Part shown: one piece after another, positions 9,340-25,527 of the stretch
Layout: each line of letters opens with the position of its first letter
Position numbering within the stretch: position 1 is the stretch's first letter
Assembly: GCF_023159225.1 (NCBI RefSeq)
Contig: NC_063161.1
Span: 5,148,274-5,212,273, forward strand
Direction: 5' to 3'
Source of the DNA: Perognathus longimembris pacificus
Lineage: Eukaryota > Chordata > Mammalia > Rodentia > Heteromyidae
Length of the DNA: 64,000 bases
Position numbers and translations under genes: made by a program
The notes under the pieces: generated by a model
What the model was told of the DNA's origin: nothing
The model's database searches: none
What the model saw: only the letters and a program-made list of their open reading frames with translations

Positions 9340-9400
9340 CAGCTGCCTCTCCATGTCATAGATGAGGAAAACAAACCCCAGAGAAGGAAACCACTTGGGA
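9340..9400 (-). mobile_element. MIR relic
   Basis: CATAGATGAGGAAAACAAAC and CCCAGAGAAGGAAACCACTT match antisense MIR core. Confidence 0.55.
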
Positions 9401-9899
9401 ACATTGTCCTGGACAAAGGAGGGAAGAAACAGGACAGACCAGCGGTGGGATGGGCAAGAAGCCAGCACAGGGCTCCCCCCTAGGTGTTACTTCCTAAGTT
9501 TGCCCTTTGTAACAGCACATGGAAGGCGGGGGTGGGGGGGGGGGACTGGGCAGGTTTTGTGTCTGCTTGAAAATAAGCTTTATTAAAATTGAACCGAAGT
9601 GAGGACGAGCAAGCGCCTCTCCAGAGGAGGCTAGAGAGAGGTGGCCCATGTTCAGCGACACCGCCCTGCGGCGTGAGTGGCCCTGAACCCCGCTGCCCAT
9701 CCCACGTGCTGAGTTTCTCATCTTCAGACATTTCCAAGTCGTCCGGGCCTTCCCCCTGAGCACCCCGTGAGCTTCAGGTTTTGCTGTTGGCGTGGAGGCA
9801 CAGGAAGCCGCCCTCCGCGTCGATCTTTGGGTGTTTCCCAGCGGCCCCTGCTGGAGTTGATTTCCAGAAAGTCAGGGCCGGTTCACAGCCATGTGCACG

Positions 9900-9995
9900 G
9901 TCTCTGCAGCCCACTTTGCGAGGGGGAAAAGAGAGGCGCAGAGAGGTGGAGGGACCGCTCACTCCGTGACACAGACCACGATTAGCGCTGGGCTG
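9900..9995 (-). mobile_element. MIR relic
   Basis: GAGGCGCAGAGAGGTGGAGG is the clearest block. Confidence 0.45.
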
Positions 9996-10800
9996 GGCCA
10001 CACCCGGCCTTTTGCCCTGTGTAGTGTCCCTGCCCAACGGGGTGTCACCTGCCGACTCCCTCCTTGAGGGTGTCTGCTCAGAGATTTTTGTCAAGTGGCC
10101 TTGTCTTGCAGTAAGAAGGATCCGAGATAGACTCTGGAAGGACGGGTGACTGAGGCGGGGATAGAGGAAGGCACCCTGTTCTCCTTAACCTGTTTCTGGC
10201 CAGGTCCCTAGGGGCCAGTAGGTGGGGGGGGGGGCACCTGAAGTCTCAGTTCCTCCTTTCACTTCCTGCCTGGTAGTCAAGGGCTGGGGGTTCGGGGCAG
10301 GGCGGGAGGCCCAGCTGGTGAGGCTCGGGAGGGAAGCGTTACCTCTTTCCTCCTCTGTCCACTGATACGAAAGGAAACGTGGCTCCCCAGCCCCCCCCAG
10401 TCCCCCCCCCCCGGCTGTCCTTTGAGATTAAAGGAAGGACCAAAGCTTGCACAGCTTAGGCCAAAGAATGCCCGTGGGGCGGGCGCTGAGACAGGGAGGT
10501 TACCATTGGACAGGGTCACTGCTTCCGGACGGGGGGTGGGGGTGGGGAGTCAGGAAGGACCTTGGACGACCTGGCCCTGTTCCCCAACTCGCCGCCCCCC
10601 CCCCCCCATCTCCAGGACTCTCAGGACGCCGAAGCTGAGCCCAGGGAAGGGGATGTTCCCGAGGGTCTGGGATCCACCGAGGTGATGAGGTGACATGGTG
10701 AGCACCAGCGAGCTGCTGGGTGGAGGAGGAGACCGGGCGATGGCCTAGGGGTGGGGGAGAGGAGGGGCGGGGCATGGGGGCGGGGCCAGAAGCAGCGTGG

Positions 10801-10802
<2 letters not shown>

Positions 10803-10832
<30 letters not shown>

Positions 10833-10858
10833 CTGTCTGTCTGTCTGTGCCTGTGTGC
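10803..10858 (+). repeat. (TG)n(TCTG)n microsatellite
   Basis: TG repeat running into TCTG units. Confidence 0.95.
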
Positions 10859-10902
10859 TGGTCCTGGGGTTTGTCCCCGAGCCACAGCTCCCCGTGGGCC
10901 GA

Positions 10903-10944
10903 CGGCTCTTCCCTCCCGCCGACGGCTTTTCCCTCCCGCCCCGT
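10903..10944 (+). repeat. Short tandem duplication
   Basis: CCGACGGCTCTTCCCTCCCG followed directly by CCGACGGCTTTTCCCTCCCG. Confidence 0.8.
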
Positions 10945-11302
10945 GCTGAGGACGGAAGCCGGGGCGTCCAGCCCGCCGGCCCGGCCACGTCCCCAGCTCT
11001 ATTTCTGGCTGTTGGACCGTGGGTCCACGCGGGATGGGCATCCTCCCGCACGCACAGCCCTGAATACATGCCGAGGCCAAGCCGGAGGGGGGCGGGAAGC
11101 CCCCCAGCAGCCCCGTGTGCTCAGCTGACCTGGGGGGGCGCCTCTGGGGAGGGGCGGCCCGGCGGCCTCGTGGAGAAGGGCCCTGTGTTTGGAACGGGGG
11201 GGGGGCAGTGACCCCACAGGGGTGTTTGGGTTTGTGCGAGGGAAGGCTGAGCCTCAGCTCCCAGCCTCCCCTCCCCGGAGACCTTAGGAGCCCCCCCCCG
11301 CC

Positions 11303-11338
11303 CCCTCCCTCCCTCCCTCCCTCCCTCCCTCCCTCCCA
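11303..11338 (+). repeat. (CCCT)n microsatellite
   Basis: About eight CTCC units. Confidence 0.95.
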
Positions 11339-11769
11339 CCTGCAGCTGGAGCCTGAGTCACTAGCTGCCTCTCAAGAGACAAAGGCAGCTGGGGGCCCTC
11401 CCTCCAGACCCCCTCCTGGTGCTGGCATTTGATCTAAGGGGAGTCCAGCACCCCCCTAATCAGCTGTTTGGGGAACCCTCCCTGTGGGGGGAGGGGAAAG
11501 AGGGAGTTTGGAATGAGACCCTCGGGCTGAGCGGCACTACTTTCTGCCAGGGGCTCCCGGGAGGCCGCAGGTGTCTGGGCATTGAATCGTCGGGGCCCCT
11601 TCGGCTCCCCCCCCCCCCCCCCCCGCCGCCCCGCAGCCCTGCCCGAGAGGTGCGCGCTGGCCATCTGGTGGGCGAGGAAGCGCACTCTGGGAGAGGTTCA
11701 CAGCGTCCCCGTAGAGCCAAAATGGCAGCCAGGAGGAAGGATGAAGCTGGGCAGGGCGCTGCTGGGTCA

Positions 11770-11990
11770 CCTGTAACCCTCCCCGCGCTCTCGGGAGGCT
11801 GAGCTCCGAAGATCACGGCGAGAAGCCAGCCTGGGCCGGAGAGCCCGGGAGACGCATCTCCAGCGAACACCTTCCCGCCCTCACGAAACATGAAAAAACA
11901 AAAGCCTAAGCAGAGCGGTGGCTCCAGCCTTGAGCAGATGTGCTAAGGGACAGCACTGGGGTCCTGAGATCAAGCCCCGGCGCCACCCAA
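11770..11990 (+). mobile_element. B1-Geo SINE
   Basis: Diverged, GC-shifted copy. Confidence 0.7.
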
Positions 11991-13307
11991 TCCGCAGGAG
12001 GCTGGGGAGGCGTTCCGGGGGGACAGGACGGCCACCCCAAGGCTAAGCGTCTCCTCCAGCGGCTGGGAGAGGGGAGGAAATGCTTCCAGGGTTCTCCCGC
12101 CGCTCTCCGAAGCAAGCCCCCCAAACCTTGCAGGTTCCAGCCCAGAGCCCGGCTCTTCCTGGCTGTGCGCCAGGCTGGCAAGCCGCGTCCCCTGCGTGGG
12201 CCTCGGGTATCTCTCTAGGAAGTCCTGAACGTCCCGGTTCCCCGCGGGGCAGTCCGCGCTGCACACTGGCCGCTGTCACCCAGAATGACCCAACACAGGC
12301 CCCACATGGGGCCCTCCCCCCACCCTTCACCCCGCTCCCAGGACCCGGACTAAGCAGAGGGGGAAGGCCACGGGCGTGCCAGCCCCCCCATACCCAGTGT
12401 CTCACTCCCATCCAGGAACAACCCAGACCCCCGCACACCCAAGCTGCCAGCGCTGGAGCCGGGGGCGGGGCGGGTGCCCTTCAGGCACAGAGACTCTGCT
12501 GGCTCCGCCACCCGCCCTGCGGGGCTCACTGCAGATGCCAGGGGTTATTTTAAGCCTGGATCAATGGACGATTTTTGGTGACACAGGCTTCGGAGGGGCT
12601 GGCAGAAGAGACAAGAGGCGAGTGGCTTGAAGCCTGGCTGCGGTCGGAGCCTCCAGACTCCGGGGCGAAGCCCACCCCTCAGCTAGGCGGTGCCACCGCT
12701 GGAGTCCCCGGCCAGTGCCCGCGGGGCGCCGGGCGGGCGGTGGGGCTGCTGGGGAGTCAGATCCAGGCCCCAGCCGGGCTGAACTCCACCGTCCGCCGCT
12801 TCTCTCCGCCTCCCTTGCTCCCTTTGCCCGGCGCGCGTCTGGAGAAGGCACTGACGGGCACCGACTGGGCCGTTGTGGGCACCTGTGGTTGCTGACTGAC
12901 CACAGAATCGGTCTAAGAAGGGAAGGAAGTGGTGGAGGAGGAGGGAGCCGGGACATGAGTCCCTGAGAATCCCCCTCCTTCCTGGGGCAAATGGCAGTCC
13001 CTAGAGACATCTATTGGCAGGACTTGAGGGGACCGAGCAGGGATGGGTGCTGAGCAGATGGCCCCTGCCAGGACAGTGAGCAAGGAGGGTCCCAGGAGGG
13101 TCCTGTAGTGTCGCCCCCTTCACAGGTGCACACAATCCCAAGGGAGTAGAGGTAAGGCTCTTCCAACCTGGTGCCCAGGAACTGGGGAGGAGGAGAGGTC
13201 TGGGGACCCAGGGGGGGTGGGGGTGGCTGGTCAGGATGTCAGGAGCCTTTGTTACACAGATCCCATTTCAAGTACAACTCCTAAGGAAACAGAAATCAGA
13301 AAGCACA
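11991..13307. other. Intergenic DNA
   Basis: No gene or repeat recognised. 12540-12620 is less GC-rich than its surroundings and could be a regulatory island, but this is a guess. Confidence 0.5.
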
Positions 13308-13560
13308 GCCACGGCTGGGCACCCAGGGCTCCCGCCCGCCCGCCCGCCCGCCCGGGATCCTAGCTGTCCAGGAGGCTGAGAGCTCAGGACCAAGATTCAA
13401 AGCCGGCCAGGGCAGGAAAGTCCTTCAGACTCTTAGCTACAATTAACCATCAAAAAACCGTAAGTGGAGCTGTGGCTCAAGTGGCAGAGCATAAGCCTTG
13501 ATCAGAAAAGAACAAAGGGGCAGCATTTAGGCCCTGAATTCAAGACTCGGTATTTGCCAG
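13308..13560 (+). mobile_element. B1-Geo SINE
   Basis: Contains the (CCCG)n; tail is the long GGAA array. Confidence 0.85.
13331..13354 (+). repeat. (CCCG)n microsatellite
   Basis: Six units inside the head of a B1-Geo SINE, a position comparable to the minisatellite at 3268. Confidence 0.9.
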
Positions 13561-13668
13561 AAAGAAAGAAAGAAGAAAGAAAGGAGGGAAGAAAGGAAGG
13601 AAGGAAGGAAGGAAGGAAGGAAGGAGGGAAGGAAGGAAGGAAGGAAGGAAGGAAGGAAGGAAAGAAAA
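13559..13668 (+). repeat. (GGAA)n microsatellite
   Basis: About 110 bp of GAAA/GGAA units forming the tail of a SINE. Confidence 0.95.
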
Positions 13669-13718
13669 CCTGAAAGACAGCAAAAAGCAAGGTAAAAACC
13701 AGATATAAAACAGAAGTA

Positions 13719-13925
13719 GGGGCTGGGAATATGGCCTAGCGGTAGAGTGCTTGCCTCGTATACATGAAGTCTTGGGTTCGATTCCTCAGCACCACATACA
13801 CAGGAAAAGCCAGAAGTAGCGCTGTGGCTCAAGTGGCAGAGGGCTAGCCTTGAGCAAAAAAAAGAAGCCAGGGACAGTGCTCAGGCCCTGAGCTCAAGCT
13901 CCATGACTGGCAACAAAACAAACAA
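13719..13925 (+). mobile_element. IDL-Geo SINE
   Basis: Full dimer with an ACAAAAC-type tail. Confidence 0.9.
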
Positions 13926-13935
13926 AAAATCCGAA

Positions 13936-14130
13936 GACTAGGTGCTGGAGGCTCATGCATATAATCCTAGCTACTCAGGATGCTGAGCGCTGAGGATCCT
14001 AGTTTGAAGCCAGCCTAGTCAAGATCATCCATGAGACTTGTATGAAATTAATTACTAGAAAACCAGAAGTGGCACTGTAGTTCAAAGCTCAGGGACAGTG
14101 CTCAGACCCTGACTACACCACTCTCCCCAA
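13936..14130 (+). mobile_element. B1-Geo SINE
   Basis: Geo part has an internal deletion. Confidence 0.75.
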
Positions 14131-14157
14131 ACAAACAAAAACCCAGAAGCAAAAAGT

Positions 14158-14366
14158 TTTTTTTGTTTTTTGTTTTGCCAGTCCTGGGGCTTGAACTCAG
14201 GGCCTGAGCACTGTCCCTGGCTTCTTTCTGCTCAAGGCTAGCACTCTGCCACTTGAGCCACAGCGCCACTTCTGGCTTTTTCTGTGTATGTGGTGCTGAG
14301 GATTCGAACCCAGGGCTTCATGCATGGTAGGCGAGCCCTCTACCACTGAGCCACATTCCCAGCCGA
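14158..14366 (-). mobile_element. IDL-Geo SINE
   Basis: Full dimer. Confidence 0.9.
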
Positions 14367-15016
14367 AGAGTATGTCTTATTTTAATGTGATGGGGTAGAA
14401 ATAATGCCACTTCCTTCCTTCGCTCATCTGCATTTTTCTGCTTCTAAAATTGCAAAAGAGAGAATCTTAGTGGGGGTGGGGTTGTGTGGTCTGCATGGAA
14501 GTGTGTGTGAGTGTGTGTGTGCACATGTGTGTGAGCGTGCACGTGAGGAGGAGGGGCGGGCTATCTTTAGCCAAGAAATGAGACATTCTGAGGTGGAAGA
14601 CCCCCCTCCTTTCTGCCCTAACCCGCTAATACCTGAACATTAGCCTATCAGTCCTTCACCTCAGGCAGCTGAAGAACCTGATCCTCCTTAACATGTAAAT
14701 CCTTCCTTTTTGCCCCACCCCCACCCCCGGCTTTCACAAGTTGATCCCAGGAACCAAGAAAGGGGAGGTGGAAAGAAGACCAGAAGGGGCTCTGGGACGC
14801 CCAGCTTCTCCGCGTTACAGACCAGAGGGGTTAGCCTCATTCCCTCATTCATTCTGGCTGAGCTGTGCTGGGGACGGCCACGTGCGATGACTCCTAGTCC
14901 TGGTCCTCCTGGTGTGCCGTCTGGGCGGTGAGAAGCGTCACCTGGACCCTACCTCCCGAAGGAATGGGTTGTGACTGGTCTCACTATGCTGCTGGGCTAG
15001 CTTTAAAATTGTAGGC
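14367..15016. other. Intergenic DNA
   Basis: Contains a GTGTGTG patch near 14502-14540; otherwise nothing recognised. Confidence 0.6.
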
Positions 15017-15150
15017 CCAGGCCTGGTGCTGTGTCTCACGCCTGTCATCGTAGCTATTTAGGAGGCTGAGATCTGAGGACGGAGGTTTAAAGCCAGCCTG
15101 GACAGGAGAGTCCAGAAGACTCTTACTTATAAATTAACCAGCAAGAAAGC
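15017..15150 (+). mobile_element. B1-Geo left monomer
   Basis: Directly followed by another B1-Geo copy. Confidence 0.75.
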
Positions 15151-15375
15151 TGGAAGTAGCTGGGCACCAGTGGCTCACAATTGTAATCCTAGCTACTTCA
15201 GGAGATGGGGTTTAAAGCCAGCCCAGGCAGGAAAGTCTGTGAGACTCTCATTTTCAATGAACCACCAGAAAACTGGAGGTGCTCCTGTAGCTCAAAGTGG
15301 TAGAGCACTAGCCTTGAGCAAAAGAGCTCAGGGACAGTGCTCAGGCCCTGAGTTCAAGCCCCACGACAGACCAGA
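15151..15375 (+). mobile_element. B1-Geo SINE
   Basis: Full dimer; GACA/GATA tail. Confidence 0.85.
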
Positions 15376-15390
15376 ATATATATCTAGCAT

Positions 15391-15443
15391 GTAGGTAGAT
15401 GGACAGACAGACAGATGACAGATAGATAGATAGATAGATAGAC
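15391..15443 (+). repeat. (GACA)n(GATA)n microsatellite
   Basis: Tail of a SINE. Confidence 0.9.
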
Positions 15444-15559
15444 ATTGTAGGCCCAGCCCACTTACCCACCTCAGCTTTCCAAGTAGCTGGGTCTCTGCCC
15501 TAGGAGCAGACTCTGATAACATGAGAAACTGAGTCAGGGTTCTGCAGCACGCCACAAAT

Positions 15560-21640
<6,081 letters not shown>

Positions 21641-21740
21641 GGCAGGGCCGGCACCGAACGCGGGCGGCCACGGCCGGGTGGACCCGTGGGAAGGGCCGGG
21701 GCTGCAGCCTTGGGCTGGCAGCCACGGGGCTCCGCGTGTA

Positions 21741-21746
21741 AATAAA
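21741..21746 (+). terminator. SHISA8: SHISA8 poly(A) signal AATAAA
   Basis: Canonical hexamer about 100 nt after the stop codon, followed by a GT-containing stretch. Gives a short 3' UTR (21641 to about 21765). Confidence 0.8.
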
Positions 21747-21765
21747 CCCTCTACGGTGGCTCCTG

Positions 21766-23458
21766 CCCGAGGCCTTGATGGCGGCACCGGTCATGGACGA
21801 GACAGACGGCAGTGCAGGCCGAGGGCACCGCGTGGGCAAGGGCAGAGGAGACCAGGGAGAGGTGGTGGGGAGGGAGGCCAGGGCGGAACGCCAAGCCTAA
21901 TGCTTCCCCGGGGAAGCCACAGAGGGGCACAGCCAGGCCCCGGCCACCCTGAGGTGCGGGCACCTGGGGAGAGAGGACTGTCGGGCCGTGTGCTGCTTGT
22001 GTCCTGGACCAGGGGCCAGCTGGCTCTACGCTCTACAGCTTGAGTTGGCTGAGCCTGTTGGATCCTTGCTGACAGCCTGGCCCTGGGCCGGCCCCTGGCC
22101 TGCAGGCTGCTTGGCCCCACTGGCCCTGAGCCACCCCCCTAATGCGTGTGGGCCATGCGGACATCTGGTGCTCGGGATAGAGGCTCTGCTCCCGGTAAGA
22201 ACCATGGAGATGCTGGGGGAGCCAGGCAGACCCCTCCCTTAGGGCAGTCACCCCGCGCATGCCCCGGCCCTGCCTGTCCCTGCCTGCCAGGAGGGCTCCC
22301 GATACCTGGCTGAGGCCCAGGACATTGCCAGCAGCCAGTGTGTCTTTCCAAGTTCCTCAGTTCCAGGTACTGGCTGGCCTGTTTGTGTAGGGGAGGGGAG
22401 GAAGGGGGAGGGGACTGAGCTTCAGCCAGTTCCTGCGCGGATTGGAGCCAAGTCACCTGGTTGGGTGTTTTCCTGAGATGGGGCACAATTACCATTTGTT
22501 GGGTCTGCAGTCCTCACTAGAGCTCCTGTGCCTTTAGATATGGAAACTGGTCGTGGGTCCCAAGTAACTTGCGGGGAGTTACTCAGCTGACTCCCAGGTG
22601 GGGTGTCTCCTGCATTGTGGGCGCCCCAGGAGCTGGGACGTGTGTGGGCAGGAAGAGCCTGCTCCCAGAGTAGGGGCAGCCTTGCTCTCCTTTGGCTGGC
22701 TGGGTGGCTCTGAGGCCCCGACCCACCCGGCACGGTCTGTCATCCCCCGAGGGCAGGCCATCCTCAGCTGTTGGAAAAACCAGGACCCAGGAGCCCATGG
22801 CCCTGAAAAAGCCAGGCCTCTCCATGGCTTGTGGGAAAGTGTCCCCCCCCCCCCCCCCGGCAGGCTGTCCCCCAGCTGTTCAGAACCGTGGGAAGAGTAG
22901 GTACTGAGTCACGGTGCTTGCTGAGATGCACGCAACAATCCAGTTCCTGGGCACACAGGCCACCCACCATGGTGACAGGCCCTGGTTGGGCTGGGACATA
23001 GCTACAATCTCTGCTCATCCTCAGCCCCGAGAGGCCTGGGTCTCCCCTAGGGCCTGGCTGAGGCTAAGGGGGGAGGGGGGGCACTAGTGAAGATGCTGAT
23101 GAGGTAGCCATGGCACAATTGGGTAGCCAGGGCGGTAGCCAGGGCTGCTTCCTGTCCAGGTGAACAGGACTCAGGCGTGGATGTGCGACTCAACACCAGG
23201 CTGGTGCCTAACGGCATGCCCGAGGCCCACGCACCTCTCCTAACCCAGGCCCATCCTAACCCTAGTGTGCTCTTGTCCCCTGGCCTCTCACCCGCATCGC
23301 CGAGTACCTGCGATACACCAGTCCCCAAGTACAGCACATCATCCACACCTGGCCCACGAGCCCAGCCCCATCCTGCTCACCTGGAAACCACCCAAGGTAA
23401 CCCAGCTAGACTTGGGTCTGAGGGCTCTAGCCTGCAGGAAGAGGGGGAGGCAATCTAC
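21766..23458. other. Spacer between convergent SHISA8 and SREBF2
   Basis: No gene recognised; several C/G homopolymers. Confidence 0.6.
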
Positions 23459-23690
23459 CTAAGGCCAGGTGCTGGGGGCTCACACCTGTAATCCCAGCTA
23501 ATCAGGAGCTGACACCAGAGGATCACAGTCTTAAAGCCAGCCCACGCAGCGAACTCTGAGACTCTTCAATGAACCACCAAAAAACCTACAAGTGGAGCTG
23601 TGGTTCAAGTGGTACAGCACTAGGCTTGAGCACAAGTTCAGAGACAGGCCCGGAGTTCAAGCCCCAGGACTAGCACACATACACAAACGT
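23459..23690 (+). mobile_element. B1-Geo SINE
   Basis: Between SHISA8 and SREBF2. Confidence 0.85.
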
Positions 23691-24024
23691 GGCTCAACCC
23701 AAAGGAAGGAGACCTAGTATCCCAAATCACAAACAACGGTTGCTGTCAGCCCACCTGCCAGCTTGTTCAGGGAACAAGGTGGAACGTTCCAATATACCGT
23801 GACCTTTGACTCCAGAAGTACCAACAGCTCTTTGCTTCCGGTCCCTCATGGGGCCCTGGAGTGTGTGCTGGCACTGGGAGAGGCCAGGCTTGCTGGGGTC
23901 AAAGCTACCCCGCGGCTCTGTCCCTGGCCCCCAGCTGAGGAAGAGCGGCAGCCACCGGAGCAGTCACGACAGCAGCCACGCTACAGACGGTCACACGCTT
24001 TGTGCTGGGTGGAACCAATCTGTG

Positions 24025-24030
24025 TTTATT
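24025..24030 (-). terminator. SREBF2: SREBF2 distal poly(A) signal (AATAAA)
   Basis: TTTATT on the plus strand. Gives a 3' UTR of about the length known for mammalian SREBF2. Confidence 0.7.
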
Positions 24031-24138
24031 GAGTAACCTACATCCAGGACACGGTGAATGATTCAACATCAAGGAAGCCATAAGTGCACCCCTTTCAGTG
24101 GAAGACCACCCCCAATCCCTAAAGAGAAAAGGCACAGT

Positions 24139-24182
24139 ATACACACATACACACGTGCACACACACGCACACACACACACAG
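24139..24182 (+). repeat. (CA)n microsatellite in SREBF2 3' UTR
   Basis: Transcribed as a (GU)n repeat in the SREBF2 mRNA when the distal poly(A) site is used. Confidence 0.9.
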
Positions 24183-24748
24183 GACACAAGGGCTGGGTGG
24201 CCCTGTGGGCGGAGGTCATAAATTACAGCGACAGTGGGGGAGGGCAGGAAATGGGAAGTGGGGGGGGGGGTCCAAGCACAAGGAGGGGCCATGCTGTGTG
24301 CACTTGGGTTGTGCCAGGGCTCCTGCCCACCCTCTGTTCCGCCCCAGCCTCCGGAAGGGGCAGGAACCCACGGGGAGGGTCCTTTTTGGTCTTTCGGGAG
24401 GTCCTGGGGAGGAATCATCTCCCAGGGGGCTCCGAGCCCCGAGATCCAGCAAAGGCGGACCACTTTTCCTCCTTGGACCCCCCTACAGCTAGGAGCTGGG
24501 CTCCCGCTGCCCACCCTGAAAAGAGCGGCTGGCGCGGGTGGGCTTGGCGTTGGTCCTTGCCACTCGGCTTATTTACAGGACAAAAGATTAGGGATAAAAA
24601 TATACTGTGGAGGTAGGAGTTGGGGTGTGGGGGGGGCGGCACTGAGAACCGGGGCCGGAGACTCTTACCCCGGCCCAGTGGGAGGCTCCATCCTGCCCGG
24701 CCCCCCCGGGGGGAGTGGGAAGAAACAGGACAATTAAATAAGATACCA

Positions 24749-24754
24749 TTTATT
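24749..24754 (-). terminator. SREBF2: SREBF2 proximal poly(A) signal (AATAAA)
   Basis: TTTATT on the plus strand in an A/T-rich patch, about 550 nt after the stop; a possible alternative short 3' UTR. Confidence 0.5.
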
Positions 24755-25306
24755 TTTTAAAAAATTAAAAAATAATGCCAACATTATTTCAACCACTCCT
24801 AGGCCTGCCCCTGCCTCCCGCCCACCTCCGGGGGGCCGGGCTCCCCTCCTTCCCGGGCTGATCTGGGAATGATGAGAAAACAATGGAGGGGCTGTCAGGC
24901 ACCGGGGAGGATGCAGACCCACGAGAGAAAACAGGATGCCACGGCAACTTCGTCCTGCATCACGGCAGACGCAAGCACACGGGTATAAAAAACGTTCGTA
25001 TAAAAAGGGGAAGGGGCATGCCAGGCAGGTCCTGAGCCCGGAGAGGCCCCCACAGTGAGAGCCTGGTAAAAAGGGGGGGCGCGGAGGAGAAGTCTCTGGA
25101 GGACTAGCGGGGGGAGCCGGTCCACCCCCCATTCCCGCCCCCGTCTATCCTCTGGGCACACGGGGCCGGGACCACGGGCATCTACTGACGCGATGTCTAC
25201 AGGGCCCGCCCGGCGGCCCCCCCCCCCACATCCGCACCCCGCGGCGCTCCAGCGGAGACAGAGGCGGGGCCCTGGGACGCGGATGGAGCGGAGGGGCGCG
25301 GGGCGG

Positions 25307-25527
25307 TCAGGAGGCGGCGATGGCAGTGCCGCCGCCCAGCTTGACGATCATCTGCTGGCAGTCACTGGAGGAGCGCCGGTCGCCCACCTTCTCCAGCGTG
25401 CGGGCGGCCTCGGCCAGCAGCACCGCCCGCTGGCCCGGGGACGAGAGGAAGGAGAGAGGCAGGTGTCGGCAGGCCAGCAGGATGGCCGTGGCCCGCTCGC
25501 GCTGCCCGGGCCAGGCGTCCGCCTCTC
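25307..25527 (-). CDS. SREBF2: SREBF2 exon 19 with stop
   Basis: [20 protein letters not shown]...[10 protein letters not shown] then TGA (25309-25307). Acceptor CCCCACAG. Confidence 0.97.

Larger units (their letters stand above)
8966..11769. other. Intergenic DNA between TNFRSF13C and SHISA8
   Basis: Single-copy sequence with two MIR relics and the repeats listed. A minus-strand AATAAAGC (about 9578-9585) is present but no associated exon was found. Confidence 0.6.
24008..25306 (-). other. SREBF2: SREBF2 3' untranslated region
   Basis: About 1.3 kb from the stop to just past the distal AATAAA. On the mRNA it carries a GU repeat (from the CA repeat 24139-24182), A/U-rich patches near 24750 and 24985, and two poly(A) signals. 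The exact cleavage site is inferred. Confidence 0.75.
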
